The notes: a model not told the origin generated them from the sequence alone. A DNA stretch of 49,511 nucleotides from Candidatus Lokiarchaeota archaeon (GCA_014730275.1 WJIL01000052.1:1-49511), one strand, 5' to 3'; numbered from the stretch's first letter, positions 32,894 through 42,180 are shown. Program-made: numbers and translations.

Positions 32894-33067
32894 ATGGCAG
32901 ACTATGTAGTTAAGAAAGCAATTCAAGACTTCGCAAGAGAAAACGATCTAATGGTAGCATCAGATTTCTACGATGAGCTGGACAAGCACGTCGAGAAGCT
33001 ACTCAAGGCCGCAGCAAAGAGGACAACGGCCAATAGACGAAAGACACTAAGCCCCCACGATTTGTAG
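32894..33067 (+). CDS. Histone-fold mini-protein
   Basis: A 57-residue protein starting MADYVVKKAIQDFARENDLM and ending RRKTLSPHDL. Helix-loop-helix-loop-helix spacing and the RKT...DL end match the short archaeal histone-fold/DUF1931-like proteins related to HMf histones. Unlike HMf, its N-terminal helix is replaced by the VVKKAIQDFA type. It should dimerise and bind DNA or act with another histone-fold partner. ATG 32894 has GGAGG at 32882-32886. A GTG 32870 extension is less likely. A TATA-like CTTATAAGG at about 32824-32832 lies upstream, and a strong terminator follows. Confidence 0.85.
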   Translation: MADYVVKKAIQDFARENDLMVASDFYDELDKHVEKLLKAAAKRTTANRRKTLSPHDL

Positions 33068-33083
33068 AACTACACGGGTTTAG

Positions 33084-33131
33084 GAACTGGAACTGGAATG
33101 CCTCCTGTTCCGGTTCACCCTATTTTTTTTT
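33084..33131 (+). terminator. Hairpin plus T-run after the histone gene
   Basis: GAACTGGAAC (33084-33093) pairs with GTTCCGGTTC (33107-33116), ten pairs with one wobble. A run of nine T at 33123-33131 follows, the clearest terminator in the window. Confidence 0.8.
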
Positions 33132-33200
33132 GAGTTACCAATCAGAGAACTCATTAGGAGCTCAGAGAACTCTCTGAAAAAGTAACGGTAGTGATCACGG

Positions 33201-33977
33201 TTGAAAATATGCCTAACCAATGACGACGGCGCAGATCACCCAGGATTACTCGAGTTGGCAAGCAGTCTCAGCAAACTTGGTAGTCTGACGGTTATCGTGC
33301 CAAGCAATCAGCGTAGTGCAACCGGCAAAGCGCTAACTCTCAACAGTCCAATCAGAATCAGCGAAGGGATTCTGAAAGACAATTACGAAATGATAAAGCA
33401 CTCCGGTCTCCCAGCTGATTCCGTTGTTTTAGCAAAAGCTTTCATGACCGATATAGATTTGGTAGTAGCAGGAATAAATGGTGGCGCGAATCTGGGTTAT
33501 CAGAGCATGCTAACAAGTGGAACGGTAGGAGCAGTATTCGAAGGGGCAATTATGGGGATTCCTGGAATTGCCTTTTCAATGGTGGTTGAACCACATGAAT
33601 GGTTTAATTCTCAGGGTGTGCAGGAGGACTACCAAAAGGCCGCTAAAATTGCTACTGGAATTACTGAGAAGGTTTTGAGCACGGGTCTCCCAGGTGGAAT
33701 TGACGCAATTAATGTAAATTTCCCATCAGAAATAGCTGATAACACCAAAACTGTTGTTACGAAGCCAGCAAAAGCACGCATTGAGAATGAACTAGATAGG
33801 CGTATAGATCCGAATGGAAGCCCATACTACTGGTTACGAGGTATACCGGCAGATGCTCCTGCTGGAACTGATGCTCATGAGGTCCTAGAAAACGGCAATA
33901 TATCCATTGCGCCGATAGTAATTGACACGGTAGAAGATGAGCGGATTGAACAGCTTAAGACGCTTTTCTCTCATTGA
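33201..33977 (+). CDS. surE: SurE, 5'-nucleotidase/phosphatase
   Basis: A metal-dependent phosphatase acting on nucleoside monophosphates. The 258-residue protein has the N-terminal metal site LTNDDGADHPGLLELA, then VVPSNQRSATGKALTL-type residues (VPSNQRSATG), VVAGINGGANLG and SGTVGAVFEGAIMGIPGIAFS. All SurE motifs are intact. Start is TTG 33201 with GTGATC about six bases upstream. The 3' end overlaps the convergent HypE-like gene by 23 bp. Confidence 0.94.
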   Translation: MKICLTNDDGADHPGLLELASSLSKLGSLTVIVPSNQRSATGKALTLNSPIRISEGILKDNYEMIKHSGLPADSVVLAKAFMTDIDLVVAGINGGANLGYQSMLTSGTVGAVFEGAIMGIPGIAFSMVVEPHEWFNSQGVQEDYQKAAKIATGITEKVLSTGLPGGIDAINVNFPSEIADNTKTVVTKPAKARIENELDRRIDPNGSPYYWLRGIPADAPAGTDAHEVLENGNISIAPIVIDTVEDERIEQLKTLFSH

Positions 33978-34974
33978 GAGTCTTCAATGCGCCCCAAAGT
34001 GCATCGCTATCATACCGCTTAACATGGGTGTATTCACCATCTTCCACAAGTAATCTGGTTGTGCTGTCATCGACAATTTTCCCAATAATGGTCGCCTGAA
34101 CCCCCTTCTTCTCGATTTCATGCACCACTTCTTCAGCATGAGCAGATGAGCACGTTATGAGCATACATCCACTACTTATCAGATTAAGCCAGTTCACTCC
34201 GAGTATATCACATATTTCAGTTGTTGAGGGATGTAAAGGAATGCTATCCAGATTCACTTTGAAACCAACACCACTCGCATCACACATTTCATGCAACCCG
34301 CCTGCAATGCCACCTTCAGTCGGATCGTGCATTGCAGTTACATGACCAGTTTGAAACGCGGTAATTCCTTCCTCAACAACACTTATGCTATCCCGAATTT
34401 GAATCGCATTTTCAACCAGGTCTTTACTTATTGCTTCTGAGAGATACTTGCGGCCTTCTGAGGCCAGAATGGCCGTTCCTTCGATGGCTGCAGTCTTTGT
34501 CATGATTATGGTATCTTCAGTTTCTGCACCACTCGAAGTAACGTATTTTCCAGGTTCCGTAAGACCTAACATGAAACCAGCAATAATCGGACGGTCAAGG
34601 CCTTGAGTTATTTCTGTATGTCCACCAGCCACGGAAATCCCAAGAGAATCTGCTGCTTGGTGAATTTGTTGCATAATCTTCGCTAAATCATCTTCGCCTG
34701 ATGTCTCAGGCAGCATGATGGAGTTCAAGAACCATCTAGGAGACACTCCAAATGTCGCGATATCATTGGCATTCACATGCACAGATAGCCACCCTGCATC
34801 TTCAATGGAGCCAGTAATAGGATCAGTAGCCGCTACGAGTATCCTGTCACCAAATCTAATGAGACAGGCATCTTGACCTATACCGGGACCAAGAATTAAA
34901 TCAGGATCTTTCTTGCCAAGATGTGTAAAAACAAGCTCCTTCAACATTTCAGGGGGTACTTTTCCTGGCAACAA
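33955..34974 (-). CDS. PurM/HypE-like ATP-dependent enzyme
   Basis: A 339-residue member of the AIR-synthase/HypE/SelD/ThiL superfamily: GPGIGQDACLIRFGDRILVA, ATDPITGSIEDAGWLSVHVNANDIATFG, SVAGGHTEITQGL and MHDPTEGGIAGGLHEMCDASG. It most resembles the HypE-like archaeal proteins. The C-terminal cysteine used by true HypE for cyanide synthesis is absent; the protein ends LNERKAS. It may therefore have another ATP-dependent role. Start is a TTG-TTG pair at 34974, supported by GGAGGTTG about eight bases upstream. The 3' end overlaps surE. Confidence 0.85.
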   Translation of the reverse strand: MLPGKVPPEMLKELVFTHLGKKDPDLILGPGIGQDACLIRFGDRILVAATDPITGSIEDAGWLSVHVNANDIATFGVSPRWFLNSIMLPETSGEDDLAKIMQQIHQAADSLGISVAGGHTEITQGLDRPIIAGFMLGLTEPGKYVTSSGAETEDTIIMTKTAAIEGTAILASEGRKYLSEAISKDLVENAIQIRDSISVVEEGITAFQTGHVTAMHDPTEGGIAGGLHEMCDASGVGFKVNLDSIPLHPSTTEICDILGVNWLNLISSGCMLITCSSAHAEEVVHEIEKKGVQATIIGKIVDDSTTRLLVEDGEYTHVKRYDSDALWGALKTLNERKAS

Positions 34975-35105
34975 CTTCGCAACCTCCTTTCTAGGGTTCT
35001 AACGTATAGCACTACAGGAAAGAGAGAGGAAATATCCTGCGGCTTTCAATTGCATGGTTTCCTATAACTCATCCAAGTAATTCTGGAGCGGGTGGGGTTA
35101 ATAAC

Positions 35106-36533
35106 TCATTTGAGATAGGCATCAGCTTGCTTTAGGTTTTTTACTTGTATCGAGGGTGTATTCGCAGCAGCTTCAAGTAGAGTGTCTATTACGGAATCTG
35201 CTCGGGTTACTTCTGAACAAAGCAAAGCACGACTACCTGCTATTTTTGCTACAAGATAGGCACCAAATTCTTTCCGAAATGCTGGAACTGACAGAATCGT
35301 TTCAATGGCATTTGAGTATCCCTCTTTCTTCATCCGAAGATGTGTGGCGAGTTCCAAAGCTTGATGGTATGGGCGTTTCAAGATAGAACTCCATTTGGCT
35401 TGTCTTCTGTTCACGTTAATTGGTACAACAGGCACATCATTCTTCTTCAAAATCCGTGTGGATTTGATAATGTCGCGCACAGGAGTGTAGCGAGGATGTC
35501 CAGGACCAGCTGATTGTTCGAGAGGTATGTTGGGAGCGAAATCTGAGAGAAGAACCACAAGTGGTTGAATCCCACGGTTTCTCATCCGTTCTCTCTTCAC
35601 AGTCTGAAGCGATTTCATAAGCCCTTCGGCCAAAGGAGTTAATCCTGAAATCCTGAGCTTCAAGAGAGCACGATAAAGGCGATTCCAGTTTGTTGTTGGA
35701 GCTTGAACTTCAATGGCCCCACTATCCTTGAAAGCGATAAGTCCAACACGGTCCTTAGAGCCACGAGTTTCATCCTCGATTCGCTGTATGATTTTGCGGA
35801 TATGTTTCAAACTCCCTTTGATAGACATACTCACATCTATGACAAGCAGTATTGTCAAGGGCGTTTTGCCGGAGAATATTCGCTCCCTCAAGTCTGACTC
35901 CGTGATTTTCAAGTGATTTTCATCACTGAATTTCCCAGTTCGCGTAACAGCCGCCACCACCGATGCCGGGAGATCGATACTCTGAATTTCTCCCACAGGT
36001 ATACGCGATCTCGTGGATCGACCATGCTGGGCAATTTCAGGGGATTGCAATGACCCAACAGAACGAGAGCTTCTGTTTTTTCTCGACCATGCACCAGACG
36101 TAACCCTGGACCGGACCATTGCTCTTCTTTTGAGTTCCTCCTCTTCGAAGATGGGTTCGCCAGCATCCAAGTCAGGAGTCTTAACAAAGAAAGTATCCTC
36201 GAGATCTAGAGGGGGGTGGCGAATGTCTGACTTGGAACCAATGACCTGAGATTTTTCACTATCGCTGTATTCTCTCTTTGCTATTCCCCACTCATCTCCC
36301 GGTTCGGGTTTTGCCTTTCCTGGCTCAACTACATCAATCCCCGCTGCAGGACCACTCTTTCGTTTCTGCATGGTGCGAAGCCATTTTCTAACCGTATAGG
36401 CGATAAGTGGGACATAGATTGCTGTATTGACAATCAGTAGTGGAACAGGGGGAAAAACGCCAAGCCAAGGTCCGAAAAAAAGGTTCAATGGACTCAAGTA
36501 AATCCAAGCAAAGAATCCAAAGAATGCCATCAT
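35106..36533 (-). CDS. Membrane-anchored VWA-domain protein (ChlD/MoxR-partner type)
   Basis: A 475-residue protein with two N-terminal transmembrane helices (about 1-50), a disordered charged linker and a von Willebrand A domain from about 225. Its MIDAS site is complete: DVSMSIKGS, the Thr in SGLTPLAEGL and LSDFAP. It is the second gene after a ChlI-like AAA+ ATPase, with a 47-bp gap. The pair matches the AAA+/VWA chaperone modules (MoxR-VWA, magnesium-chelatase I-D) that remodel or insert metals into proteins or tetrapyrroles. No CobN/ChlH subunit is visible here. Start is a double ATG at 36533/36530. Confidence 0.85.
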   Translation of the reverse strand: MMAFFGFFAWIYLSPLNLFFGPWLGVFPPVPLLIVNTAIYVPLIAYTVRKWLRTMQKRKSGPAAGIDVVEPGKAKPEPGDEWGIAKREYSDSEKSQVIGSKSDIRHPPLDLEDTFFVKTPDLDAGEPIFEEEELKRRAMVRSRVTSGAWSRKNRSSRSVGSLQSPEIAQHGRSTRSRIPVGEIQSIDLPASVVAAVTRTGKFSDENHLKITESDLRERIFSGKTPLTILLVIDVSMSIKGSLKHIRKIIQRIEDETRGSKDRVGLIAFKDSGAIEVQAPTTNWNRLYRALLKLRISGLTPLAEGLMKSLQTVKRERMRNRGIQPLVVLLSDFAPNIPLEQSAGPGHPRYTPVRDIIKSTRILKKNDVPVVPINVNRRQAKWSSILKRPYHQALELATHLRMKKEGYSNAIETILSVPAFRKEFGAYLVAKIAGSRALLCSEVTRADSVIDTLLEAAANTPSIQVKNLKQADAYLK

Positions 36534-36580
36534 GATAACCGCGATGAGAGTTCCCTTAATCGGGAGCCCCCTAGGATTCC

Positions 36581-37780
36581 TTATTTTCGACGGGGTTTTT
36601 TTTTACCGTCTTGTTTTCCCCAAATTGCAAAGGAAGATTGCCTTCCAAATTTGCCCCCGCTCTTTCTTTCTTCCGTCTCCTCCGAGGAAGCAGGAACTTC
36701 GGTTGGTGATTTACGCTTGTCACTAGTTTTGGTGATATTTGCAGCACGAGTAATAGCCTTGTCAATTTCATCTGGAGAGGGTGGCTCAAGTAGGCCGCCA
36801 CGACGAGTCCTATGACTCAAAGCCAATTGAGCGCCCAGTTTCATATCTTCTAACGTGACATGTTTTCGTCCTTGAAAGGCTGCATGGGTTATCGCGGTTT
36901 TGCTAATTACGATATCAGGTCGGACCCCATCTACCTCCAAGGCATCACAAGCCATAGCAATAGCACGCAACTTCGATTCATCTAGCGCCACCTCATCGAG
37001 AATCTCGCGAGCCTTCACAATTCGCTCCCGTAACTCCTTTTGGGCTTCTAACCAATTCTCCCTAAACGTCTTAGGATTTTGTTCAAATTGGAGATTGCGT
37101 CTGACCAGCTGCATCCTTTCTTCGATTGAGTGATTCCCTCCTACTGATACGTGTAATGGGAAACGATCCAGTAGCTGAGGTCTAAGCTCCCCTTCCTCGG
37201 GGTTCATGGAGCCCATCAATACGAAATCAGCGGGATGAGAGACAGAAATACCTTCACGTTCTATCACATTAACTTCTGTTGCCGCAGCGTCAAGCAAATC
37301 ATCAACAAGGTGATCAGGCAGTAGATTCACCTCGTCCACATACAATATATTCTGATTAGCTTCTGCGAGAATTCCTGGCTGTAAGACCCGAGTTCCTTCC
37401 TGCAAAATCTGTTCTATATCGAGGGATCCAACTAGCCGATCCTCTGTTGTAGAAAGTGGCAGATTAACAACGCGCATTTTTCTCATTTCAGTCTGAAGAG
37501 TTTCACCTGATTCAACACGCGCACGACAATCGGCACAGAGGATCTCTTCGTTTGAGGGGTCACAACTAAATGGGCAGTCCTGCACCACTTCCACTTTAGG
37601 TAATAAATCGGCTAGCGCTCGTACTATCGTTGTCTTGCCAGTTCCTTTAGCTCCAGAAACTAAAACACCGCCGATTCGGGGGTTCACGCCATTAAGAAGA
37701 AGTGCTAATTTGAGTCGCTTCAAGCCCACGATGGCAGTGAATGGTAGAACTGACCTTCGCGACTCGCTCAAAACGTTCAT
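36581..37780 (-). CDS. AAA+ ATPase, magnesium-chelatase ChlI/BchI-like
   Basis: A 399-residue ATPase. Walker A is [10 protein letters not shown], Walker B is [10 protein letters not shown], and sensor-type [18 protein letters not shown] follows, all typical of ChlI/BchI. A Cys cluster [17 protein letters not shown] between Walker A and B probably binds zinc and is also seen in archaeal ChlI relatives. The C-terminal 50 residues are basic. ATG 37780 is chosen over ATG 37885. The AAATAA/TTATTT element at 37812-37817 would start transcription near 37787, and [17 protein letters not shown] begins shortly after ATG 37780. It pairs with the VWA gene downstream. Confidence 0.9.
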   Translation of the reverse strand: MNVLSESRRSVLPFTAIVGLKRLKLALLLNGVNPRIGGVLVSGAKGTGKTTIVRALADLLPKVEVVQDCPFSCDPSNEEILCADCRARVESGETLQTEMRKMRVVNLPLSTTEDRLVGSLDIEQILQEGTRVLQPGILAEANQNILYVDEVNLLPDHLVDDLLDAAATEVNVIEREGISVSHPADFVLMGSMNPEEGELRPQLLDRFPLHVSVGGNHSIEERMQLVRRNLQFEQNPKTFRENWLEAQKELRERIVKAREILDEVALDESKLRAIAMACDALEVDGVRPDIVISKTAITHAAFQGRKHVTLEDMKLGAQLALSHRTRRGGLLEPPSPDEIDKAITRAANITKTSDKRKSPTEVPASSEETEERKSGGKFGRQSSFAIWGKQDGKKKPRRK

Positions 37781-37811
37781 CCCTCTTTTTGGAGTAGATT
37801 GAAAAACAACC

Positions 37812-37817
37812 AAATAA
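37812..37817. promoter_or_regulatory. AAATAA element in the thrC/ChlI-like divergent spacer
   Basis: Read in either direction it is TATA-like, at about 27 bp from predicted starts near 37842 (plus, ATG 37852) and 37787 (minus, ATG 37780). Confidence 0.4.
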
Positions 37818-37851
37818 GGGTGTGCTTCCCCGTAGTCTGTGTGTTGGCACC

Positions 37852-39000
37852 ATGTGCTCACAGATGACTCATCTTGAATGTCCAAACTGCGGAAAGCAAT
37901 ATGAAGCCGAAAAAGGAATCACCTACTGCTCATGCGGGTCTGCCCTGTTCGCGAGATATGATATAGACAAGGTAAGGGAGGATATTGCAGAAGGAAGCTT
38001 TCCTGACCAAGTAAATTCGATGTGGCGATATGCCAGTTTACTACCTGTAGATTCTCACAGCGCGATTAGTTTGGGCGAAGGTTGGACGTCTTTGTTGCAA
38101 ACAAAACGGATTCACGAACATATAGGGTTGGATTTGCTACGTATCAAGCAGGAACCACAGAATCCGACACTAAGCTTCAAAGACCGGGGATTAAGTGCAG
38201 CAATCTCGAAGCACAATCAGCTTGGAAGCAACCATTACGTTATTCCGTCTGCTGGCAATGCCGCGATATCCATGTCTGCATATGCTGCGGTTGCTGGGGG
38301 TCAAGCAACCGTCTATATGCCTCAGGATACGCACGATACATTCTTCCAAGCTTGCTATCAGTACGGCGCAGAGGTCATACCCGTAGAAGGAACCATTGCA
38401 GACTGCGGTATAGCAGTAAATGAGAGCGAGAAGAATTGGACGGATGTCTCAACAACAAAAGAACCGTTTCGAGTAGAGGGAAAGAAGACACTAGGATTTG
38501 AAATATGTGAGCAATTGAAATGGTCCCTACCTGATGTGATTGTATGTCCTACTGGGGGAGGAACCGCGCTTCTTGGCATATGGAAGAGCCTCAAAGAGCT
38601 CGAAGAGGTAGGCCTTATCGGAGATACCAGACCTCGGATGTTTGCCGCTCAAAGCGAGGGCTGTGCGCCAGTTGTTCGAGCGTTCAAGGAAGAAACTGTA
38701 GAAGTGGAGCCTTGGAGCAATAGTGAGACAAAAGCACTTGGGCTCCGGGTTCCCAAACCATTTGCAGATAGACTTGTTCTCGACGTGTTGAGAGAATCAC
38801 AAGGAGGGGCTGTAGCTGCACACGAAGAATCAATCCAAGAAACAAGACAACTAGTAGCGGAGAAGGAAGGGCTTGATATGTGTCCAGAAGCCGCAATCGC
38901 TGTCGCTGGAACGAAAAAGCTGGTTGAACAAGGAAGCATAGACAAGAAGGAAGAGGTTGTGATTCTGAATACAGGCTCAGGCATTAGATATCCAAGGTAA
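37852..39000 (+). CDS. thrC: Threonine synthase with N-terminal zinc ribbon
   Basis: Converts O-phosphohomoserine to threonine using PLP. The 382-residue protein has an N-terminal ribbon [20 protein letters not shown], the PLP lysine in [33 protein letters not shown] and the phosphate loop [11 protein letters not shown]. These fit the archaeal/bacterial short type of threonine synthase. ATG 37852 or ATG 37864 could be the start; neither has a clear ribosome site. Its 3' end overlaps the convergent HAD gene by 24 bp. Confidence 0.9.
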   Translation: MCSQMTHLECPNCGKQYEAEKGITYCSCGSALFARYDIDKVREDIAEGSFPDQVNSMWRYASLLPVDSHSAISLGEGWTSLLQTKRIHEHIGLDLLRIKQEPQNPTLSFKDRGLSAAISKHNQLGSNHYVIPSAGNAAISMSAYAAVAGGQATVYMPQDTHDTFFQACYQYGAEVIPVEGTIADCGIAVNESEKNWTDVSTTKEPFRVEGKKTLGFEICEQLKWSLPDVIVCPTGGGTALLGIWKSLKELEEVGLIGDTRPRMFAAQSEGCAPVVRAFKEETVEVEPWSNSETKALGLRVPKPFADRLVLDVLRESQGGAVAAHEESIQETRQLVAEKEGLDMCPEAAIAVAGTKKLVEQGSIDKKEEVVILNTGSGIRYPR

Positions 39001-39612
39001 AATAAGGCGCAAATCGTTCTCATGTATGACAAGATCAGCAGCCTCCGCTACTTCCTCATATTCCGGGCAGAAAGCTATGGAAAGCCCAACATGAGAAAAA
39101 GCACTCACATCATTCCGTCCATCCCCTATATACGCAGTATGTTCTAGGGAAACATCAAAGTGGTCAGCTATTGTTTGGATTACAGTGCCCTTCGCGCCCC
39201 ATCCAACCTGAACATCTACTTCGCCGGTTATTTTTCCATTCTTATGGAGTAACCTATTTGTCACCACGCAGTCTATATCCAAAATACTTCCAATATAATT
39301 CGCCGCGATATCAAGTCCACCAGACACGATGGCTAACTTGACACCATCATTCCTTAGAGATTCGACCGTCTCTATTGCACCAGGAGTCAGATCAGATGAT
39401 TTGATCAATTTTCTTGCATCACCAATCGCCTCCCCTTTCCACAAGGATGCATCGAGTTTAGCCCATTCGTTGTAATCAATTTCGCCAGCAAAATAGCGGT
39501 CAAAATACTCCTTGCCTTTATTCTCAGTCCCAAAGTGTTCATGCAGCCTCCACCAGATAGAGGAATGCGTTGTGAGGGTGCCATCAACATCGAATATGGC
39601 AAGCTCTATCAT
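38977..39612 (-). CDS. HAD-family phosphatase (phosphoserine-phosphatase-like)
   Basis: A 211-residue HAD phosphatase: motif I FDVDGTLT, motif II IVSGGLD, a lysine at GWGAKG, and motif III IGDGRNDVSAF. The helical cap between motif I and II (about 15-75) is of the SerB type. The position beside thrC fits serine/threonine metabolism, but substrate is not certain. ATG 39612 is the start. The last 24 bp overlap thrC. Confidence 0.85.
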   Translation of the reverse strand: MIELAIFDVDGTLTTHSSIWWRLHEHFGTENKGKEYFDRYFAGEIDYNEWAKLDASLWKGEAIGDARKLIKSSDLTPGAIETVESLRNDGVKLAIVSGGLDIAANYIGSILDIDCVVTNRLLHKNGKITGEVDVQVGWGAKGTVIQTIADHFDVSLEHTAYIGDGRNDVSAFSHVGLSIAFCPEYEEVAEAADLVIHENDLRLILPWISNA

Positions 39613-39644
39613 TGTTATCTAACCCCAAAGAATTCAGTTTAGGC

Positions 39645-40295
39645 CTAAGAGCTTCTCTCCTTCTCCATCCGGGCTTCCTCTTCAAGCTCCAGTAGAAGCT
39701 CTTCAACCCTATCAGATGCAGCCTCCTTCTTTCGTCTGGCTGCTATGTGTTGTTGTTCCACAGAAGGAACAGTAGATTGTTTCTCCATCAAAACTTCGGC
39801 TTCCATTTCGCTCAGCCGTTTTTCGATTTCTTTCTTCTCACTAACACTAGTTCCCGTTCCAACGAGATCCTCCGATAGAAGCTCGCTTGAAATGGAGATT
39901 CTTTCCAAAGAATCAGACAACCTGTCCATTTCCTCTTGTATCTCAGCTGGAGATAGATTCTCACGAGCCTGATTCAAAGCTCTATTTGCAATCCGAAGAG
40001 TCTTGAGAACATCAGTCTGATCCGTGGATTCCTCGATGCTCATAAGTGCAGATTGGAGTGTTTGGAACTGCTGTTGGTATCTCCCTAAACGTTTCTCAAG
40101 ATCTACCGCAACGCCCAGATGAGATTTGGCCAAACTCCTGTTTCCTTGTTTTATGGCCTTTTTTGCCGCATTATGCTTCTGTGAAATACGGGTTTCAAGC
40201 TGTCTTATTCTGAGCGTAATCGCATTCATAGTGCTCTTTATTTCTAGAATTCCTCTTTCGGCATCAACTTCTTTCTTGCCGCCCAGGAAATCCAT
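39645..40295 (-). CDS. ESCRT-III (Snf7-type) protein
   Basis: A 216-residue helical protein with the Snf7 layout. A short basic start MDFLGGKKEV is followed by a long alpha1-alpha2 hairpin with KHNAAKKAIKQGNRSLAKSH (charged helix 1-2 turn as in CHMPs). Then come ALMSIEESTDQTDVLKTLRI, and a C-terminal acidic part beginning LSPAEIQEEMDRLSDSLERI, with a further acidic helix near ELLLELEEEARMEK. ESCRT-III polymers remodel membranes and are hallmark Asgard proteins. ATG 40295 is chosen because GGTG lies six bases upstream and the TTTAAA at 40340-40345 predicts transcription from about 40316. No Vps4 or ESCRT-II gene lies in the window. Confidence 0.8.
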   Translation of the reverse strand: MDFLGGKKEVDAERGILEIKSTMNAITLRIRQLETRISQKHNAAKKAIKQGNRSLAKSHLGVAVDLEKRLGRYQQQFQTLQSALMSIEESTDQTDVLKTLRIANRALNQARENLSPAEIQEEMDRLSDSLERISISSELLSEDLVGTGTSVSEKKEIEKRLSEMEAEVLMEKQSTVPSVEQQHIAARRKKEAASDRVEELLLELEEEARMEKERSS

Positions 40296-40339
40296 GATGT
40301 GCACCATTCCGGTTCTAGGATGTGTCCTGAGCGAGAGCA

Positions 40340-40345
40340 TTTAAA
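40340..40345. promoter_or_regulatory. Symmetrical TTTAAA TATA element between ESCRT-III and IMPase genes
   Basis: The only TATA-like site in the 86-bp spacer. Predicted starts at about 40316 (minus) and 40370 (plus) give leaders of about 20 and 12 nt. Confidence 0.5.
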
Positions 40346-40381
40346 CGGTTGGAATATCAGCGCTATAATGGAAACCTCATT

Positions 40382-41197
40382 ATGACACTCATCGATCTTA
40401 TCCAAAAAGCCGCAGAATCAGCTCGTGAATTAGTACTTAGGAATATAGACAAGGCAGCCGAGAAAACAGGAAAGAGAAATCCATTTGGAGACCAGACCCT
40501 AGCTCTTGATAAGGAAGCAGAAGATATAATTATCGAAATCTTGCAACAATCTGGCACCAGCTTTTCGATTATGACAGAGGAACAGGGCATAATCAAGAAT
40601 GAAAGCCAACCAGAGTATCTTGCTATCATCGATCCGATTGATGGCTCCGCCAACCTAGAACGTGGTATACCAATCTGCTCAATCGGTATCTCTGTCTTGC
40701 CCTATGACGAAAAGATGACAACGGATGATATTGAGGCAAGTGTTATTCGTTCATTCTTCACCGATGAGACGTATATGGCAATCAAAAACCAAGGGGTTAC
40801 CCTCAATGGTGAACTTGTGGACCCTGCTCAGCCCAAGCCCATGGAAGAGATAATTGTTTCTTATGATACCAAGAAGAAATGGGATAAAGAGTTTACAGCT
40901 GCCTCGGTACGCGTATTAGAAAATGTGTTTGATATGCGCCGCAGTGCAAGCAATCTACTAGATCTATGCTGGACTGCTGCAGGCGGGCTTGACGCAATGC
41001 TGGATCTCCGCGGTGTGCTACCGATTGTGCATGTGTCAGGCACACATATGGTTACCGAGGCTGGCGGATATGTGGTTGATTCCACAGGTTCTCGACTTAA
41101 CCTGCCAATAGAATACGAACAAAGGATGAGCTTCGCCGCTGCATCCACCGAAACGCTGGCTAGAAAGCTGCTATCGCTGTGGAGGGGCACAAGTTAG
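40382..41197 (+). CDS. Inositol-monophosphatase/archaeal FBPase-family phosphatase
   Basis: A 271-residue Li-sensitive-type sugar phosphatase. Metal-binding motifs are MTEEQG and IIDPIDGSANLERGIP, and the C-terminal segment is GTHMVTEAGGYVVDS. Archaeal members dephosphorylate inositol-1-phosphate and often fructose-1,6-bisphosphate. In this protein the usual WDxAAG is changed to VSGTHMVTEAGG, so substrate is uncertain. ATG 40382 is chosen over TTG 40349 from promoter position. It is divergent from ESCRT-III. Confidence 0.85.
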   Translation: MTLIDLIQKAAESARELVLRNIDKAAEKTGKRNPFGDQTLALDKEAEDIIIEILQQSGTSFSIMTEEQGIIKNESQPEYLAIIDPIDGSANLERGIPICSIGISVLPYDEKMTTDDIEASVIRSFFTDETYMAIKNQGVTLNGELVDPAQPKPMEEIIVSYDTKKKWDKEFTAASVRVLENVFDMRRSASNLLDLCWTAAGGLDAMLDLRGVLPIVHVSGTHMVTEAGGYVVDSTGSRLNLPIEYEQRMSFAAASTETLARKLLSLWRGTS

Positions 41198-41275
41198 CAC
41201 TCAAAATGTTTAGTCGTATCTAAATTCTTTTTTGATAGGAACGAGCTAGGCAATACAGCACAGAGGATTGTTGAA

Positions 41276-42094
41276 ATGTCCAAATCAAAATCGATGGTAC
41301 CTCCCGAAGTAGAGAAGGCTATGAAAAACGTCAAACACAAAATTGTGATACTTAGTGGGAAAGGCGGTGTAGGTAAGACTACTGTTGCAACCAATCTGGC
41401 CATGTCTTTTGCTAAGAAAGGAAAACAGGCCGGAATACTGGATGTAGACATATACGGGCCTAATGTTCCAAAGCTTCTTGGCTTAGAGGGACAACATCCA
41501 ACGGCCGAGGAGAAGATGATTCAACCGGTTAGGGGACCGCTGAATACAAAGGTAATGAGCATGGCTTTTCTGCTACGGAACAAAGACGACGCTGTAGCTT
41601 GGAGAGGACCGCTGGTAGCGAAGACAATCAGTCAGTTCCTAGGTAATGTCACGTGGGGAGAACTAGATGTACTGGTTGTTGACCTTCCACCTGGTACAGG
41701 TGATGAGATTCTCAGTATTCTTCAATCAATTCCAGACATCGATGGAGTCGTCGTTGTGAGTACTCCTCAGGAAGTCGCAGTACTCGATGCTAGACGTGCT
41801 GTTCGTCTTGTTAAGAAGATGGGAGTACCGGTACTAGGCATAATTGAAAACATGAGCGAGTTTGTTTGCCCGAATTGCGGTGAATCGTACAAGCTCTACG
41901 GTGAAGGGGCAGCAAAAGAAGCAACAGAAGATTTTCAAATAGATTTGTTGGGCTCGCTTCCTCTTGATCCAAGGGTGATTCAGCGTAGTGACGAAGGGAA
42001 GCCATTTGTGATTTCCGAACCCGATACTGAAGTCTCAAAGGCATTCGAATCTGTTGTGGAGAAGCTAACCTCCAAAATCACCATGAAAGAATAA
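41276..42094 (+). CDS. mrp: Mrp/NBP35-family iron-sulfur cluster carrier ATPase
   Basis: A 272-residue ParA-like ATPase that assembles or transfers [4Fe-4S] clusters in the cytosol. It has the deviant Walker A SGKGGVGKTT (27-36), GILDVDIYGPNVPKLLGL, VDLPPGTGDE, and a C-terminal CPNC with the cluster-bridging cysteines. The short N-terminus lacks extra ferredoxin motifs. It could serve the many Fe-S enzymes such as AOR. ATG 41276 is the start. Confidence 0.95.
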   Translation: MSKSKSMVPPEVEKAMKNVKHKIVILSGKGGVGKTTVATNLAMSFAKKGKQAGILDVDIYGPNVPKLLGLEGQHPTAEEKMIQPVRGPLNTKVMSMAFLLRNKDDAVAWRGPLVAKTISQFLGNVTWGELDVLVVDLPPGTGDEILSILQSIPDIDGVVVVSTPQEVAVLDARRAVRLVKKMGVPVLGIIENMSEFVCPNCGESYKLYGEGAAKEATEDFQIDLLGSLPLDPRVIQRSDEGKPFVISEPDTEVSKAFESVVEKLTSKITMKE

Positions 42095-42124
42095 TTATAC
42101 TGTGTAATGCCCAACATACTCCTA

Positions 42125-42180
42125 GCAATGTACAGGACTACATGAGCCTGTACATTGCGGGATTAATCAAAACATGATTA
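42125..42180. terminator. Two tandem hairpins between convergent genes
   Basis: GCAATGTACAGG (42125-42136) and CCTGTACATTGC (42147-42158) form a perfect 12-bp stem with a 10-nt loop. TAATCA/TGATTA (42164-42180) forms a second 6-bp stem. No long T-run follows, so they may stabilise 3' ends rather than terminate directly. Confidence 0.6.
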
